This document shows positions 17,212 to 25,007 of a stretch of 64,000 nucleotides of DNA, piece by piece. Both the position numbers and the translations under genes were made by a program. The notes under the pieces are model-generated. The model was not told the origin of the DNA and did not search any database. It was given only the letters and a program-made list of their open reading frames with translations. Numbering within the stretch: position 1 is the stretch's first letter; the number at the start of each line of letters is the position of its first letter. Origin of the DNA: DAORHV01 sp964448405 (GTDB lineage: Bacteria > Patescibacteriota > Gracilibacteria > Peribacterales > Peribacteraceae); assembly GCA_964448405.1 (NCBI GenBank), contig CAYUVW010000005.1, positions 4,816 through 68,815 on the forward strand, in the 5' to 3' direction.

Positions 17212-18546
17212 TTATGAAAACAATGGAGGAAGGCGACTGCGCTTTGCACGATCGGGAGATGGGTTCAGGGCTTCGGTCGCGACGTCGGCAAGTTGTGCGG
17301 CAGTGACATTTTCAGTAGTGGTCCGTAATCCGCGCGCATCGGTTGCGCCGTAGTCAAAGCCTTTTTTCAGTCCACCCCCGAACATCCAGGCGCACGATAC
17401 ATCGCCGTGGTCACGACCGGGCGGCGAAGGCGTGTAGCCGAATGCAAATCCGTCGCCCTCGCCGCTTGTGCCGTTCATGCGGTTGGTGCGTCCGAATTCG
17501 GACGACAGTACGACCACTGTTTTTTCCAGCAACCCCCGTTCCGCCAGTTCGGTAATGAACGTCGATAGCGCTTTATCCATGACCGGTTCTTGTGCGCGCG
17601 TGCCGTCCACCAAATACGTGTGCAAGTCGTGGTACCCAAGTCGCACGCCGATCGCGCCGGTAATGTCTTGTTCCACCAACTTGCGAACGGTGAGTAGAAT
17701 CGGCGCAATGGAGCGCAGACAGTTGTTGCTGATGCCAATGTTGTTTGTGTGTTCACGCGGAATGCCGCCGTAGGCCTCCAATTCTTTGTCGGTGATTGAG
17801 ATTGCCGTGCCCGCTCTGCGCATGGCGGAAATGGCTTGCTCGCGTACACGGTCCATGGTTTCCGCCGCCGGGCTGTGAATACGCGGCGCTTCGCGTTCGA
17901 AGGCGCGCAACAGCGGCAGTTGTTCTTGTTCCAACCGCGGTGTCATGGGTGCAATCCGCGGTGCTTGCAGTCGCTGGGTCGCCGGATCGTACGGCATGTT
18001 GAGCATGATTCCCGGCACGCCCCATGCCAGCGGGTCGTAGTCGAATCCATTGATGACGTCCGGTGATTTGGTGAAAAACGGTTGAATGCCGCCGTTGCGT
18101 GCGGCGTGTTGCGAGAGCAGATGCGGGCCGTCGTCCGGGTGTCGCCGTAGGCGTTGTCGCATGCCTGCTACATGGTCGAGGGATCCGGTGGTGACAACCG
18201 AGCGGATGAGCAGTCCGTGACGGAATCCGGTGCGCGCCATTTCCACGCAGTGTTCGGAGAAGCGTATGCCGGGTATCGCAGTGGGAATTGTGTCGAACTG
18301 TCCCCGAATCGCAGCTTCCGCATCGGGCTTCGGGTCGTAGGAATCAATGGAACTTTTGCCGCCGTCGAAAGAAATCCATACCACGGTCGGAATCGTCTTT
18401 GCCACGCGTCGCCGGGTATCGTCTTTGCCATGCGAGAGACTCCCGAGATCCGGCGTGAACAGCGAAATACCCGCCGCGACCCCACTGCGAAGCAGCGAGC
18501 GACGGCTGAGAAAGCCGTCACCGCCTGCACTGTTCAGTTGTGCCAT
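17212..18546 (-). CDS. DUF1501 protein with Tat signal
   Basis: 444 aa from the ATG at 18546. The twin-arginine signal (FLSRRSLLRSGVAAGISLF) predicts Tat export of a folded protein. The body matches DUF1501, a sulfatase/alkaline-phosphatase-fold family: WISFDGGKSSIDSYDPKP near the start, the SEFGRTNRMN motif and GRDHGDVSCAWMFGGG near the end. Enzymatic role unknown. No tatABC genes are in the window. Confidence 0.85.
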   Translation of the reverse strand: MAQLNSAGGDGFLSRRSLLRSGVAAGISLFTPDLGSLSHGKDDTRRRVAKTIPTVVWISFDGGKSSIDSYDPKPDAEAAIRGQFDTIPTAIPGIRFSEHCVEMARTGFRHGLLIRSVVTTGSLDHVAGMRQRLRRHPDDGPHLLSQHAARNGGIQPFFTKSPDVINGFDYDPLAWGVPGIMLNMPYDPATQRLQAPRIAPMTPRLEQEQLPLLRAFEREAPRIHSPAAETMDRVREQAISAMRRAGTAISITDKELEAYGGIPREHTNNIGISNNCLRSIAPILLTVRKLVEQDITGAIGVRLGYHDLHTYLVDGTRAQEPVMDKALSTFITELAERGLLEKTVVVLSSEFGRTNRMNGTSGEGDGFAFGYTPSPPGRDHGDVSCAWMFGGGLKKGFDYGATDARGLRTTTENVTAAQLADVATEALNPSPDRAKRSRLPPLFS

Positions 18547-18791
18547 GGACAAGAATTGCGCCTGTCCACTCTTTGGTACAACAAATTACAGGGGTCATTC
18601 GAGATTTGGCCTATGTACTGCGACGATTTCGTATCAAGCCAGGTTCTGCGCGTCGCTTGCCTTAGCGAAAAATCGTGATGGCATAGCGTTGTCGGTCATC
18701 ATCCTGTGCTGCATCGCTCGTCTCAGCACATGTGAAAAATTTGACGTTCATCGTGCGGTATCCCATGCTGCGCGCCTTTCACGTTGCATGT
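18547..18791. promoter_or_regulatory. divergent intergenic region with a promoter at 18741-18769 (+)
   Basis: 245 bp. TTGACG (18741-18746), 17 bp, CATGCT (18764-18769) would start transcription about 16 nt before the ATG at 18792. No small gene is convincing here. Confidence 0.45.
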
Positions 18792-19169
18792 ATGTCTTCA
18801 GCAGGGCCCGATCAGTACCGGCCAGACGAAATGCCGCAGCACTCCGGTGTCACGCAACAGCGATATCAGCTGGTGGTGATTCCGTACCACCAACATGAGC
18901 GCGTCACCGGCTCCGAGAAATTGTTTGAGCAACCATGGGGAGTGGAGCAGGTGTTGGCTCAGGTCTATCTTCAACTGACGCACCTTAGGCTCTTCCCCGT
19001 GCGCATCTTCCAGCCGGGCGATGACCAATGGTTGCGTGCCGAAATCGGCGATGATGCAGCACGAGCAGAGCGCATTGCACAGCGCGTGGATCGCCTTCTG
19101 CAGGACATGCGTTTGCCGGCAATCGCATTCGCCCAGGCCGTCTCAGTCACGCCTGCGGAGGGGGAGTAA
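18792..19169 (+). CDS. hypothetical protein
   Basis: 125 aa from the ATG at 18792 (MSSAGPDQYRPDEMPQ). It is soluble, with a beta-like start (QRYQLVVIPYHQHERV) and a helical, Arg/Asp-rich second half (GDDAARAERIAQRVDRLLQDM). ATG 18831 is an alternative start. The promoter at 18741-18769 fits. Unknown function. Confidence 0.6.
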   Translation: MSSAGPDQYRPDEMPQHSGVTQQRYQLVVIPYHQHERVTGSEKLFEQPWGVEQVLAQVYLQLTHLRLFPVRIFQPGDDQWLRAEIGDDAARAERIAQRVDRLLQDMRLPAIAFAQAVSVTPAEGE

Positions 19170-19213
19170 TATTCCCTCTCTTCTTCGTCGATATGCGCTA
19201 GAATGAGTCCTTC

Positions 19214-19780
19214 ATGCCCAAGAACAATCGCGAACATACCGTCGGCACGCTGATTGCAGTCGCGCAGCGTCTGGGTGCACAAGAGGTGAACGCTGCGCGA
19301 GCGGTCGCCATGGCTCGCGAAGGCAAGACGTTTACCGATATCGGGGCAGAGCTGTTGCCGAATATTGATGTTCGATTGGCGCAGATGGCGATTGCGCGTG
19401 CATTGCGCGAGGTGCTGGATCCACCGGAGTACGAATTGTTGCGCAACCGCAATATGGTGACCGGCACGATTGAAGGCGGGTTTGCCATGTTCCCGGAAGG
19501 AACCGATCGCGATGAACGACTGGTGGCACCGTGCGAATGCAAATCACACTGGGAGGACGACGAGCTTACGGAGCTGGTACGACTGACATTGGATCCGACA
19601 TGTCGTTTCGTAGCCGGACCGTACAAAGGCCAAACATCTTGGCGCGTTGTCGCCCAGCGTTTGAATGAGGTGTATGGCGAACGTCGCCCCATGCGCAATG
19701 CCAATGCGTGCATGCGTCGTTTCAAGCGATTGCTTTCCGAGTCAGTGCCTACCGACACGATTTCCAAAAGCGAACACTAA
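19214..19780 (+). CDS. putative DNA-binding protein with a Myb/SANT-like domain
   Basis: 188 aa. The N-terminal half looks helical, with a region that could be a helix-turn-helix (FTDIGAELLPNIDVRLAQMAIARAL). The C-terminal region, about residues 112-180, has a Myb/SANT-like pattern: HWEDDELTELVRLTL ... GQTSWRVVAQRLNEVYGERRPMRNANACMRRFKRLL, with spaced Trp and a basic last helix. The assignment is by pattern only. A -10 box TAGAAT (19199-19204) lies 9 nt before the ATG. Its stop overlaps that of the convergent transporter gene by 4 bp. Confidence 0.6.
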   Translation: MPKNNREHTVGTLIAVAQRLGAQEVNAARAVAMAREGKTFTDIGAELLPNIDVRLAQMAIARALREVLDPPEYELLRNRNMVTGTIEGGFAMFPEGTDRDERLVAPCECKSHWEDDELTELVRLTLDPTCRFVAGPYKGQTSWRVVAQRLNEVYGERRPMRNANACMRRFKRLLSESVPTDTISKSEH

Positions 19781-20481
19781 AAAGCAATGGGGCTGAAGTT
19801 CGTATCTTTGTCATAAAAGTCTTCGTGTTCGGCGTTTTTCAGGAAGCCGACGACGCGGTAGGTGAGGGGAGTGAGTACTACCTCGATTGCCACCTTGAAG
19901 ACGTAGTTGGCGACAATAAGGCTGAGTGCGATTTCCCATGGGAACACGCCGAAAGCGCATGCCACAGCCACGAACACGCCGGTATCGAGCAGCTGGCCGA
20001 CCAATGTGGAGCCGATGGTACGCATCCAGAGGTGCTTGCCGCGCATGGCGACTTTCATTTTGGCCAGTACCAACGAGTTGGCGAATTCGCCGATGAGATA
20101 CGCGCACAAACTGGCGACAATGATGCCGCCGGTGCTCACTCCACCCAGAATTGCAGCGTAGGCATTGTCACCCGCGTACTCCAGCCACGCTGCTTCCCCA
20201 GGCATGCGTTGGATTGCCCACAAACATACGGTCATCAGGAGTGCTGCACCGAAGCCGGTCCAAATCACCCGCCGTGCTTTGGCAAATCCGTACACCTCGG
20301 TGAGAATGTCGCTGAAAATATAGCTCAGCGGAAACAGTAACGTCCCGGCGTCGAACGAGAGTCGTAACCAACCTACCGATACGCCCCAGTCTACGATTTT
20401 GGCTGAGGAGGCGACGTTACTCACAAGAATGACGGCCACGAAGGCGGCCATGACAAGGTCGTAATAGCGATAGACTTTCAT
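19777..20481 (-). CDS. YhhQ-family (VUT) transporter, likely queuosine precursor uptake
   Basis: 234 aa with about six hydrophobic segments. The family pattern is clear: VILVSNVASSAKIV, FDAGTLLFPLSYIFSDILTEVYGFAKARRVIWTGF, LIGEFANSLVLAKMK, STLVGQLLDTGVFV. YhhQ/QueT-type proteins import queuosine precursors, a plausible salvage step for an organism of reduced biosynthetic capacity. It lies 5 bp downstream of the 47-aa membrane peptide gene on the same strand, so the two probably share a transcript. Confidence 0.88.
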   Translation of the reverse strand: MKVYRYYDLVMAAFVAVILVSNVASSAKIVDWGVSVGWLRLSFDAGTLLFPLSYIFSDILTEVYGFAKARRVIWTGFGAALLMTVCLWAIQRMPGEAAWLEYAGDNAYAAILGGVSTGGIIVASLCAYLIGEFANSLVLAKMKVAMRGKHLWMRTIGSTLVGQLLDTGVFVAVACAFGVFPWEIALSLIVANYVFKVAIEVVLTPLTYRVVGFLKNAEHEDFYDKDTNFSPIAF

Positions 20482-20486
20482 GTGAA

Positions 20487-20630
20487 TTAGTGAACGGCCA
20501 ACGAGAAAAACAGCGCCTCGATGATCAAAACCGTAAGAGAGACGACGATCGCCAGTAAGACCCAGCCCAAGACGGTCATCGGGATGTTGCGCGACGGGGT
20601 GGATTTGTCCGGCGGAGTGGTCGGCGTCAT
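20487..20630 (-). CDS. 47-aa single-span membrane peptide
   Basis: It begins MTPTTPPDKSTPSRNIPM, then one transmembrane segment rich in Val, Leu and Ile runs from about residue 18 to 42. A box CATACT (20637-20642) lies 6 nt before the ATG, the leaderless spacing seen elsewhere. It sits 5 bp upstream of the YhhQ-like gene in the same direction, so a partner or accessory role is possible (inference). Confidence 0.6.
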   Translation of the reverse strand: MTPTTPPDKSTPSRNIPMTVLGWVLLAIVVSLTVLIIEALFFSLAVH

Positions 20631-20690
20631 GGAATGAGTATGCCTGAGTCTCGTTTTTCTTAATACCCGAACCCGCTACCTCCTTCCTTC

Positions 20691-20773
20691 GATGCGAGGC
20701 GTTTTGAAAAAAAGTGCGCTGCGCTGCAAAAAAGATGGTAGAGTAGGCGAAGTTTCGGGACGTAGCTCAGTTG
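20691..20773 (+). repeat. upstream copy of an 83-bp tandem repeat containing a truncated tRNA-Pro 5' end
   Basis: Positions 20691-20773 are repeated at 20785-20867 (offset 94 bp) with no mismatch that I can see. The unit carries the upstream region (GGTAGAGT box) and the first 18 nt of tRNA-Pro, after which this copy diverges. Confidence 0.9.
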
Positions 20774-20784
20774 CCTAGCCTCGT

Positions 20785-20867
20785 GATGCGAGGCGTTTTG
20801 AAAAAAAGTGCGCTGCGCTGCAAAAAAGATGGTAGAGTAGGCGAAGTTTCGGGACGTAGCTCAGTTG
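20785..20867 (+). repeat. downstream copy of the 83-bp tandem repeat, leading into the intact tRNA-Pro
   Basis: Identical to 20691-20773. It supplies the upstream region and the first 18 nt of the functional tRNA. A candidate -10 box TAGAGT at 20833-20838 lies 11 nt before the mature 5' end. Confidence 0.9.
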
Positions 20868-20925
20868 GTAGAGCGCCTGGTTTGGGACCAGGAGGCCGCG
20901 AGTTCGAGCCCCGCCGTCCCGACCA
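20850..20925 (+). tRNA. tRNA-Pro (anticodon UGG)
   Basis: Cloverleaf is visible. The acceptor stem CGGGACG pairs with CGTCCCG, the D-arm reads AGCTCAGTTGGTAGAGC, the anticodon stem CCTGG/CCAGG encloses loop TTTGGGA (anticodon TGG), and the T-arm contains GTTCGAGCC. CCA is encoded. Confidence 0.97.
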
Positions 20926-21016
20926 CTAGACTCGAATCATCGTTCTTGTTCCCTTGGTTTGGGACCATGCCGCGTCGCACCGCAGTGCGAGAGCAGCCCC
21001 ACAGCCCCGACAAGAT

Positions 21017-22225
21017 TTATTGTGTTTGCTGCTCCGGGCTTGGGGTTGTATTTGTTTGGTCCACCCGACTCGTAATCATCACGGTGCCGCGACCGTCCTG
21101 GTTGCCCGTGTCGGCCAGTCGTTTGAGCTGGAAGGCGTAGGTGGCGGCGACGTCGGCGAATGCGGGACTTGGGGGGTCGGCGGGTGCTTTCACGCAGATC
21201 GGGTGTTGAATGCCCAGGAGTTTCGCGAAGGTATCGCCGTAGACTTTGCGCAAATCGAACCATTGTAAGAAGTTGTACTCAGGGCGGGTCGTGAATGGAG
21301 GAATCGGCGGTGCGATCAAAATGAAGCGCGAGAGAGAGCCGGTGGTTCGGATGTTCTGGGCGTACCCCTTGGCCGTGTAGAGTGCTTCTTCGCGTGCCAT
21401 GGAGCGGAGTTTCTCCAGCGCTTGCTGGTCGCCCGCCGTTGCTTTCTCGTACTCGGCCTGGAATTCGGCGCCGCGCTCCGGACGAATCATCGATATCCTG
21501 CTCGCCATGCGCTCATGGACATCTTCCGATCGCAACGCCTCCTGCGTTCCGTGATGCAGCGGCTGGAACAGGCGCGGGTGGAAACTCACGTCGAATTTGT
21601 ATTTTTCGGCGGGCTTTTTCCATCCACCCGGTCCTTGCCGCTCGGCGCAGGCTTGCCGCAGAAGGTGCTCCACCAGCGGCTTGTCCAAATCCCACACATC
21701 GCCGCCATCTTCCGTTTCAGAGGCTGGATTCGTCTCCGAAGAGGTGAAGCGTTTTACTGTTGGTCGTCCGAACATTCCGAGTTTGCCGCTCATGAAATCT
21801 CGTACCCGGCGCTCTTGATCGGTTTCTTTCGGCTCCTTCTTCAGACGTGCTTGCCGCTTCTCCTTTCGGATGACTTCGGGCGATCGTGGAACCGGATGAT
21901 TCCGCAATACTTGGGCATAGGCCGTACGCAGTGTGTTGGTAAGATCCAGCCCTTTAAAGTCCTTAGGCACCCCGAACACCACCGGCACGGACAAGCCGCC
22001 GTAGACCTCCTTTTGTTTGCCGACGGTTCGGACCAATGTCGCAAGTAAATGGTCGAATCGCGCGCGGACACTCTCGGGGGAAGACGTGTCGATGGGCTCT
22101 TTCGTCGTTTCCTCCAAGCGGATGTCGTCTTCGCCGTGCGCTCCAACGACGCTCACGGACATGACTAAGCTGTCTTTCTCTTTCCCGTACACCGCCGATG
22201 ACACGGCTCTGTAGACCTTGTTCAT
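21017..22225 (-). CDS. hypothetical soluble protein
   Basis: 402 aa (MNKVYRAVSSAVYGKEKD...). No signal peptide or membrane segment. It is rich in charged residues, with a basic middle (PEVIRKEKRQARLKKEPKETDQERRVRDF) and a C-terminal region with LSRFILIAPPIPPF. A TATAAT box (22242-22247, minus strand) lies 16 nt before the ATG. It is followed upstream by another unknown gene in the same direction. No family recognised. Confidence 0.75.
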   Translation of the reverse strand: MNKVYRAVSSAVYGKEKDSLVMSVSVVGAHGEDDIRLEETTKEPIDTSSPESVRARFDHLLATLVRTVGKQKEVYGGLSVPVVFGVPKDFKGLDLTNTLRTAYAQVLRNHPVPRSPEVIRKEKRQARLKKEPKETDQERRVRDFMSGKLGMFGRPTVKRFTSSETNPASETEDGGDVWDLDKPLVEHLLRQACAERQGPGGWKKPAEKYKFDVSFHPRLFQPLHHGTQEALRSEDVHERMASRISMIRPERGAEFQAEYEKATAGDQQALEKLRSMAREEALYTAKGYAQNIRTTGSLSRFILIAPPIPPFTTRPEYNFLQWFDLRKVYGDTFAKLLGIQHPICVKAPADPPSPAFADVAATYAFQLKRLADTGNQDGRGTVMITSRVDQTNTTPSPEQQTQ

Positions 22226-22286
22226 AGTACTACGCTAAACAATTATATTTATTTGTCAACTTCTGTGACTACTCTCTATATGCTGA

Positions 22287-22964
22287 TTATGCCGGCAACT
22301 CCACGCGCTGGTGCGGGTGGTGCCTGTTGTGCAGCTCGATGACGGTATCCAGAGCGTCGGCGCCGGAGTAGCCCAACAACTTCTCGCGGCACTCCGTTGT
22401 TCCCAGTAGCTGGGTGCGGATCTCTGCGAACATCTGGTCGAAGAGCGGGTGCCGCGTGCTCTGCCCGTTGATGCCGAAGTGACAGATGTGGCTGAGCCAT
22501 GGGTCATGGAAGTCCGAGGCAGGCGTCGGGCTTTCCTTGCGGCGCGGGCGTCCATCCCGTCTCGAGAGCCAGTCTTTGTCCATCAGCGTCACGTACCGCG
22601 CGATGTTCGGTAGCAGCGCCTCTGCATCTGCACTGTCGGTTCCGGCGTACAGCTTCAGTTTTTCGGCCTGTGATTGCAGTTGTTCGTCGACCGACCCCAT
22701 GTCGATCCACTCGTGCAGCGCGCGGTTGCCCACGAAGCGCAGCACCCGTTCACGAATCCCAGAAATGACGTCGCCGACTACGATCTGATCCGGACTCCAA
22801 TTCAGTTTTGCGCAGGCGTAATGAATGAACTTCGCCACGCCGTCGGTGCCACCTTGCGACAGGCGGTTGACCGTGAACAGCAGGCTGCCGGCCTCGGCAA
22901 CCGAATACGGAGGCGATACAGAGGGCTCCTCCGCGACATGCAATGGTGGGCGTTGGGTGCTCAT
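22287..22964 (-). CDS. hypothetical soluble protein
   Basis: 225 aa from the ATG at 22964 (MSTQRPPLHVAEEPS). This start is fixed by a promoter 10 nt upstream; an in-frame GTG at 22991 would lie inside that promoter. Mostly helical, charged, with His-rich motifs (HDPWLSHICHFGINGQSTRHPLF, ELHNRHHPHQRVELPA). It shares strand and neighbourhood with the 402-aa gene, so the pair may be functionally linked. No family recognised. Confidence 0.72.
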   Translation of the reverse strand: MSTQRPPLHVAEEPSVSPPYSVAEAGSLLFTVNRLSQGGTDGVAKFIHYACAKLNWSPDQIVVGDVISGIRERVLRFVGNRALHEWIDMGSVDEQLQSQAEKLKLYAGTDSADAEALLPNIARYVTLMDKDWLSRRDGRPRRKESPTPASDFHDPWLSHICHFGINGQSTRHPLFDQMFAEIRTQLLGTTECREKLLGYSGADALDTVIELHNRHHPHQRVELPA

Positions 22965-22974
22965 GAAGCGCTGC

Positions 22975-23002
22975 ACTCTACCCAAGTCCACATTCCTGTC
23001 AA
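22975..23002 (-). promoter_or_regulatory. near-consensus promoter for the 225-aa gene
   Basis: On the minus strand: perfect TTGACA (23002-22997), 16 bp, TAGAGT (22980-22975), then 10 nt to the ATG. It is divergent from the rarA -10 box TAGAGT at 23029-23034. Confidence 0.75.
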
Positions 23003-23043
23003 AATACTCTCTCTGCCCTGAAGAGTGGTAGAGTGCTTACCTC

Positions 23044-24336
23044 ATGGATACGAACGTTCCATTGGCATTCCGTCTGCGCCCCAAGTCCCTGGACGAATTC
23101 TTCGGCCAGACCGAGGTGGTAGGCGAGGGGACCGCATTGCGCAAAACAATCGAGAAAGATGCATTGTCGTCGCTCATTTTCGCGGGACCGCCCGGCACCG
23201 GGAAAACCACGCTGGCTAAAATCGTCGCCGAAACGACCAAGGCGCAATTCGCCCAGTTGAACGCGGTGACAAGCGGGGTGAAGGATATTAAAGAAGTGTG
23301 TGCTCAGGCCGAACAACTCAAGGTGAGCCTGGGGCAGCGAACGGTGCTGTTCGTGGATGAAATCCATCGTTTCAACAAAAGTCAGCAAGATGCCTTGTTG
23401 CCGTCGGTGGAGAACGGGAACGTCATTCTCATCGGCGCTACAACCGAGAACCCGTATTTTTCGGTCAATAGCGCACTCATTTCGCGGTCGCAGGTCTATA
23501 TGCTGAAGCCGCATAGCGTGGAGGACTTGCAGAAGATTTTGGAACGAGCCCTGGTGCACCCCGATGGCTTCGACGGCAAAGTCACCATGCACCCCGACGC
23601 GGTGAAGAAAATCGCCGAACTCGGTAACGGCGACGCGCGCATCGCATTGAATCTGCTGGAGCTTTCCGTACTCATGATCGGCACGAACATCAGTCGCGAA
23701 GCTGCTGAAAAATTGCTGCGGCAGCGCGGCGGACACCGCTACGACAAGAAGGGTGAAGACCACTACGACACCATCAGCGCGTTCATTAAAACCCTGCGTG
23801 GCTCTGACCCGGACGCGGCATTGGTGTGGCTCTACAAAATGTTGCAAAGCGGCGAGGAGCCTCGCTTTCTACTGCGACGCATGGCGATTTTCGCCAGTGA
23901 AGACATCGGTAATGCCGACCCGCGTGCACTGCAGATTGTGGTGTCGGCGTGGCAGGCGTTCGAAATGGTCGGCTTCCCGGAGGGGGAGTATTTTCTGGCG
24001 CAAGCATGTGTGTATTTGGCGCAGGCGCCCAAGAGCAATGCCGTTACGCGGGCCATGCATGCCAGCAAAGCCGCCGTGCAAGCCGCGCCGTCACTCGAGG
24101 TGCCGTACCACTTGCGCAATGCGCCGGCTAAAGGCATGAAGGACCATGGTTATGGTAAGGGCTATCAGTACGCCCACAATGCCGAGCAGGGCGTGGTCCA
24201 AGAGAACTACTTTCCGATCGGTATGCAGCCCACGACCTTTTACGAGCCGACGGATCGGGGGTTCGAAAGCGAGATTTTGGAGCGTATTGCACAGGCAAAG
24301 GCCATTATCCGTACTCCAAACTTGAAAAATATGTAA
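23044..24336 (+). CDS. rarA: replication-associated recombination protein RarA/MgsA
   Basis: AAA+ ATPase that acts at stalled forks, related to clamp loaders. 430 aa, normal length. Motifs: PLAFRLRPKSLDEFFGQ at the start, Walker A GPPGTGKTT near residue 50, Walker B VDEIHRFNKSQQDALLP, sensor 1 GATTENPYFSVN, and the C-terminal MgsA region (EDIGNADPRALQIVVSAWQAFE, YLAQAPKSNAV). A TAGAGT box (23029-23034) lies 9 nt before the ATG, with no Shine-Dalgarno. Confidence 0.96.
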   Translation: MDTNVPLAFRLRPKSLDEFFGQTEVVGEGTALRKTIEKDALSSLIFAGPPGTGKTTLAKIVAETTKAQFAQLNAVTSGVKDIKEVCAQAEQLKVSLGQRTVLFVDEIHRFNKSQQDALLPSVENGNVILIGATTENPYFSVNSALISRSQVYMLKPHSVEDLQKILERALVHPDGFDGKVTMHPDAVKKIAELGNGDARIALNLLELSVLMIGTNISREAAEKLLRQRGGHRYDKKGEDHYDTISAFIKTLRGSDPDAALVWLYKMLQSGEEPRFLLRRMAIFASEDIGNADPRALQIVVSAWQAFEMVGFPEGEYFLAQACVYLAQAPKSNAVTRAMHASKAAVQAAPSLEVPYHLRNAPAKGMKDHGYGKGYQYAHNAEQGVVQENYFPIGMQPTTFYEPTDRGFESEILERIAQAKAIIRTPNLKNM

Positions 24337-24349
24337 ATTATGCTATAAT
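24322..24349 (+). promoter_or_regulatory. promoter overlapping the end of rarA
   Basis: TTGAAA (24322-24327), 16 bp, perfect TATAAT (24344-24349) preceded by TGC. It drives the 197-aa membrane protein gene with about 30 nt of leader. Confidence 0.75.
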
Positions 24350-24384
24350 ATTAGCAAAGAGATTTCGCCCCCACATAAACACCT

Positions 24385-24978
24385 ATGACGACCATGCCGA
24401 CCCTGGCCGACCGCGCTCGTATTTTTGCGCATGAACACGATGATATTCCGGCATTTCATGCCGCGTATCTCGTTGGAACGTTCTTGGCTGCGGCAGTGTT
24501 TAACTTGGGTTTCTTCCTCATGTTGATCGTCGGCCATATGTGCCTCGACTTTGTGAAGTACCGCGATTACCAGCGCTACAGTTACAGCGAGACGATTTGG
24601 GCCATGTTCATTGAAAACATGTTCGACATCATGCTGTTCTTCATTGCACTGATGTTCAGCGTGTACACCAGCCATTCTTTTGCATTGGCTGCTTTCTCCG
24701 GTCTTGCGCGCACCGAACTCACAATTGTTCGAGCGCTGGGTACGTTGGTGCCCAAGATTGAAATCTTGCAGCACGTTCTTTGCATTCTTTTGAATATTCA
24801 AGCGTACCTTCACACGCCGCATGTGTTGCCACACCACGAACTTACTGATGGCCAAAAGTGGTCATTGTTCGTCACAGTGGTGTGCATTTCTCTGCTCGGC
24901 ATTGCGTTTGTGTTGTTTCATGGACGTACCGATGAGCTGATGTGGATTTTGCGCCAGGAGCTGGCGTTGCAACTGTAA
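24385..24978 (+). CDS. four-segment membrane protein, unknown
   Basis: 197 aa. The N-terminus is hydrophilic (TLADRARIFAHEHDDIPAFH), followed by segments at about residues 28-52, 68-92, 112-135 and 155-178. Several His and Asp residues sit near the membrane boundaries (HAAYLVG, GHMCLDFVKYRDYQRYSYSE). No family recognised. It has a good promoter of its own. Confidence 0.75.
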   Translation: MTTMPTLADRARIFAHEHDDIPAFHAAYLVGTFLAAAVFNLGFFLMLIVGHMCLDFVKYRDYQRYSYSETIWAMFIENMFDIMLFFIALMFSVYTSHSFALAAFSGLARTELTIVRALGTLVPKIEILQHVLCILLNIQAYLHTPHVLPHHELTDGQKWSLFVTVVCISLLGIAFVLFHGRTDELMWILRQELALQL

Positions 24979-25007
24979 AAGAGAGGGCTTTTTGGATTGG
25001 GTATTTT

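Noticed and set aside
18732..18791. Upstream extension of the 125-aa gene from ATG 18732
   Set aside because: Overlaps the likely promoter (18741-18769), so those codons would not be transcribed.
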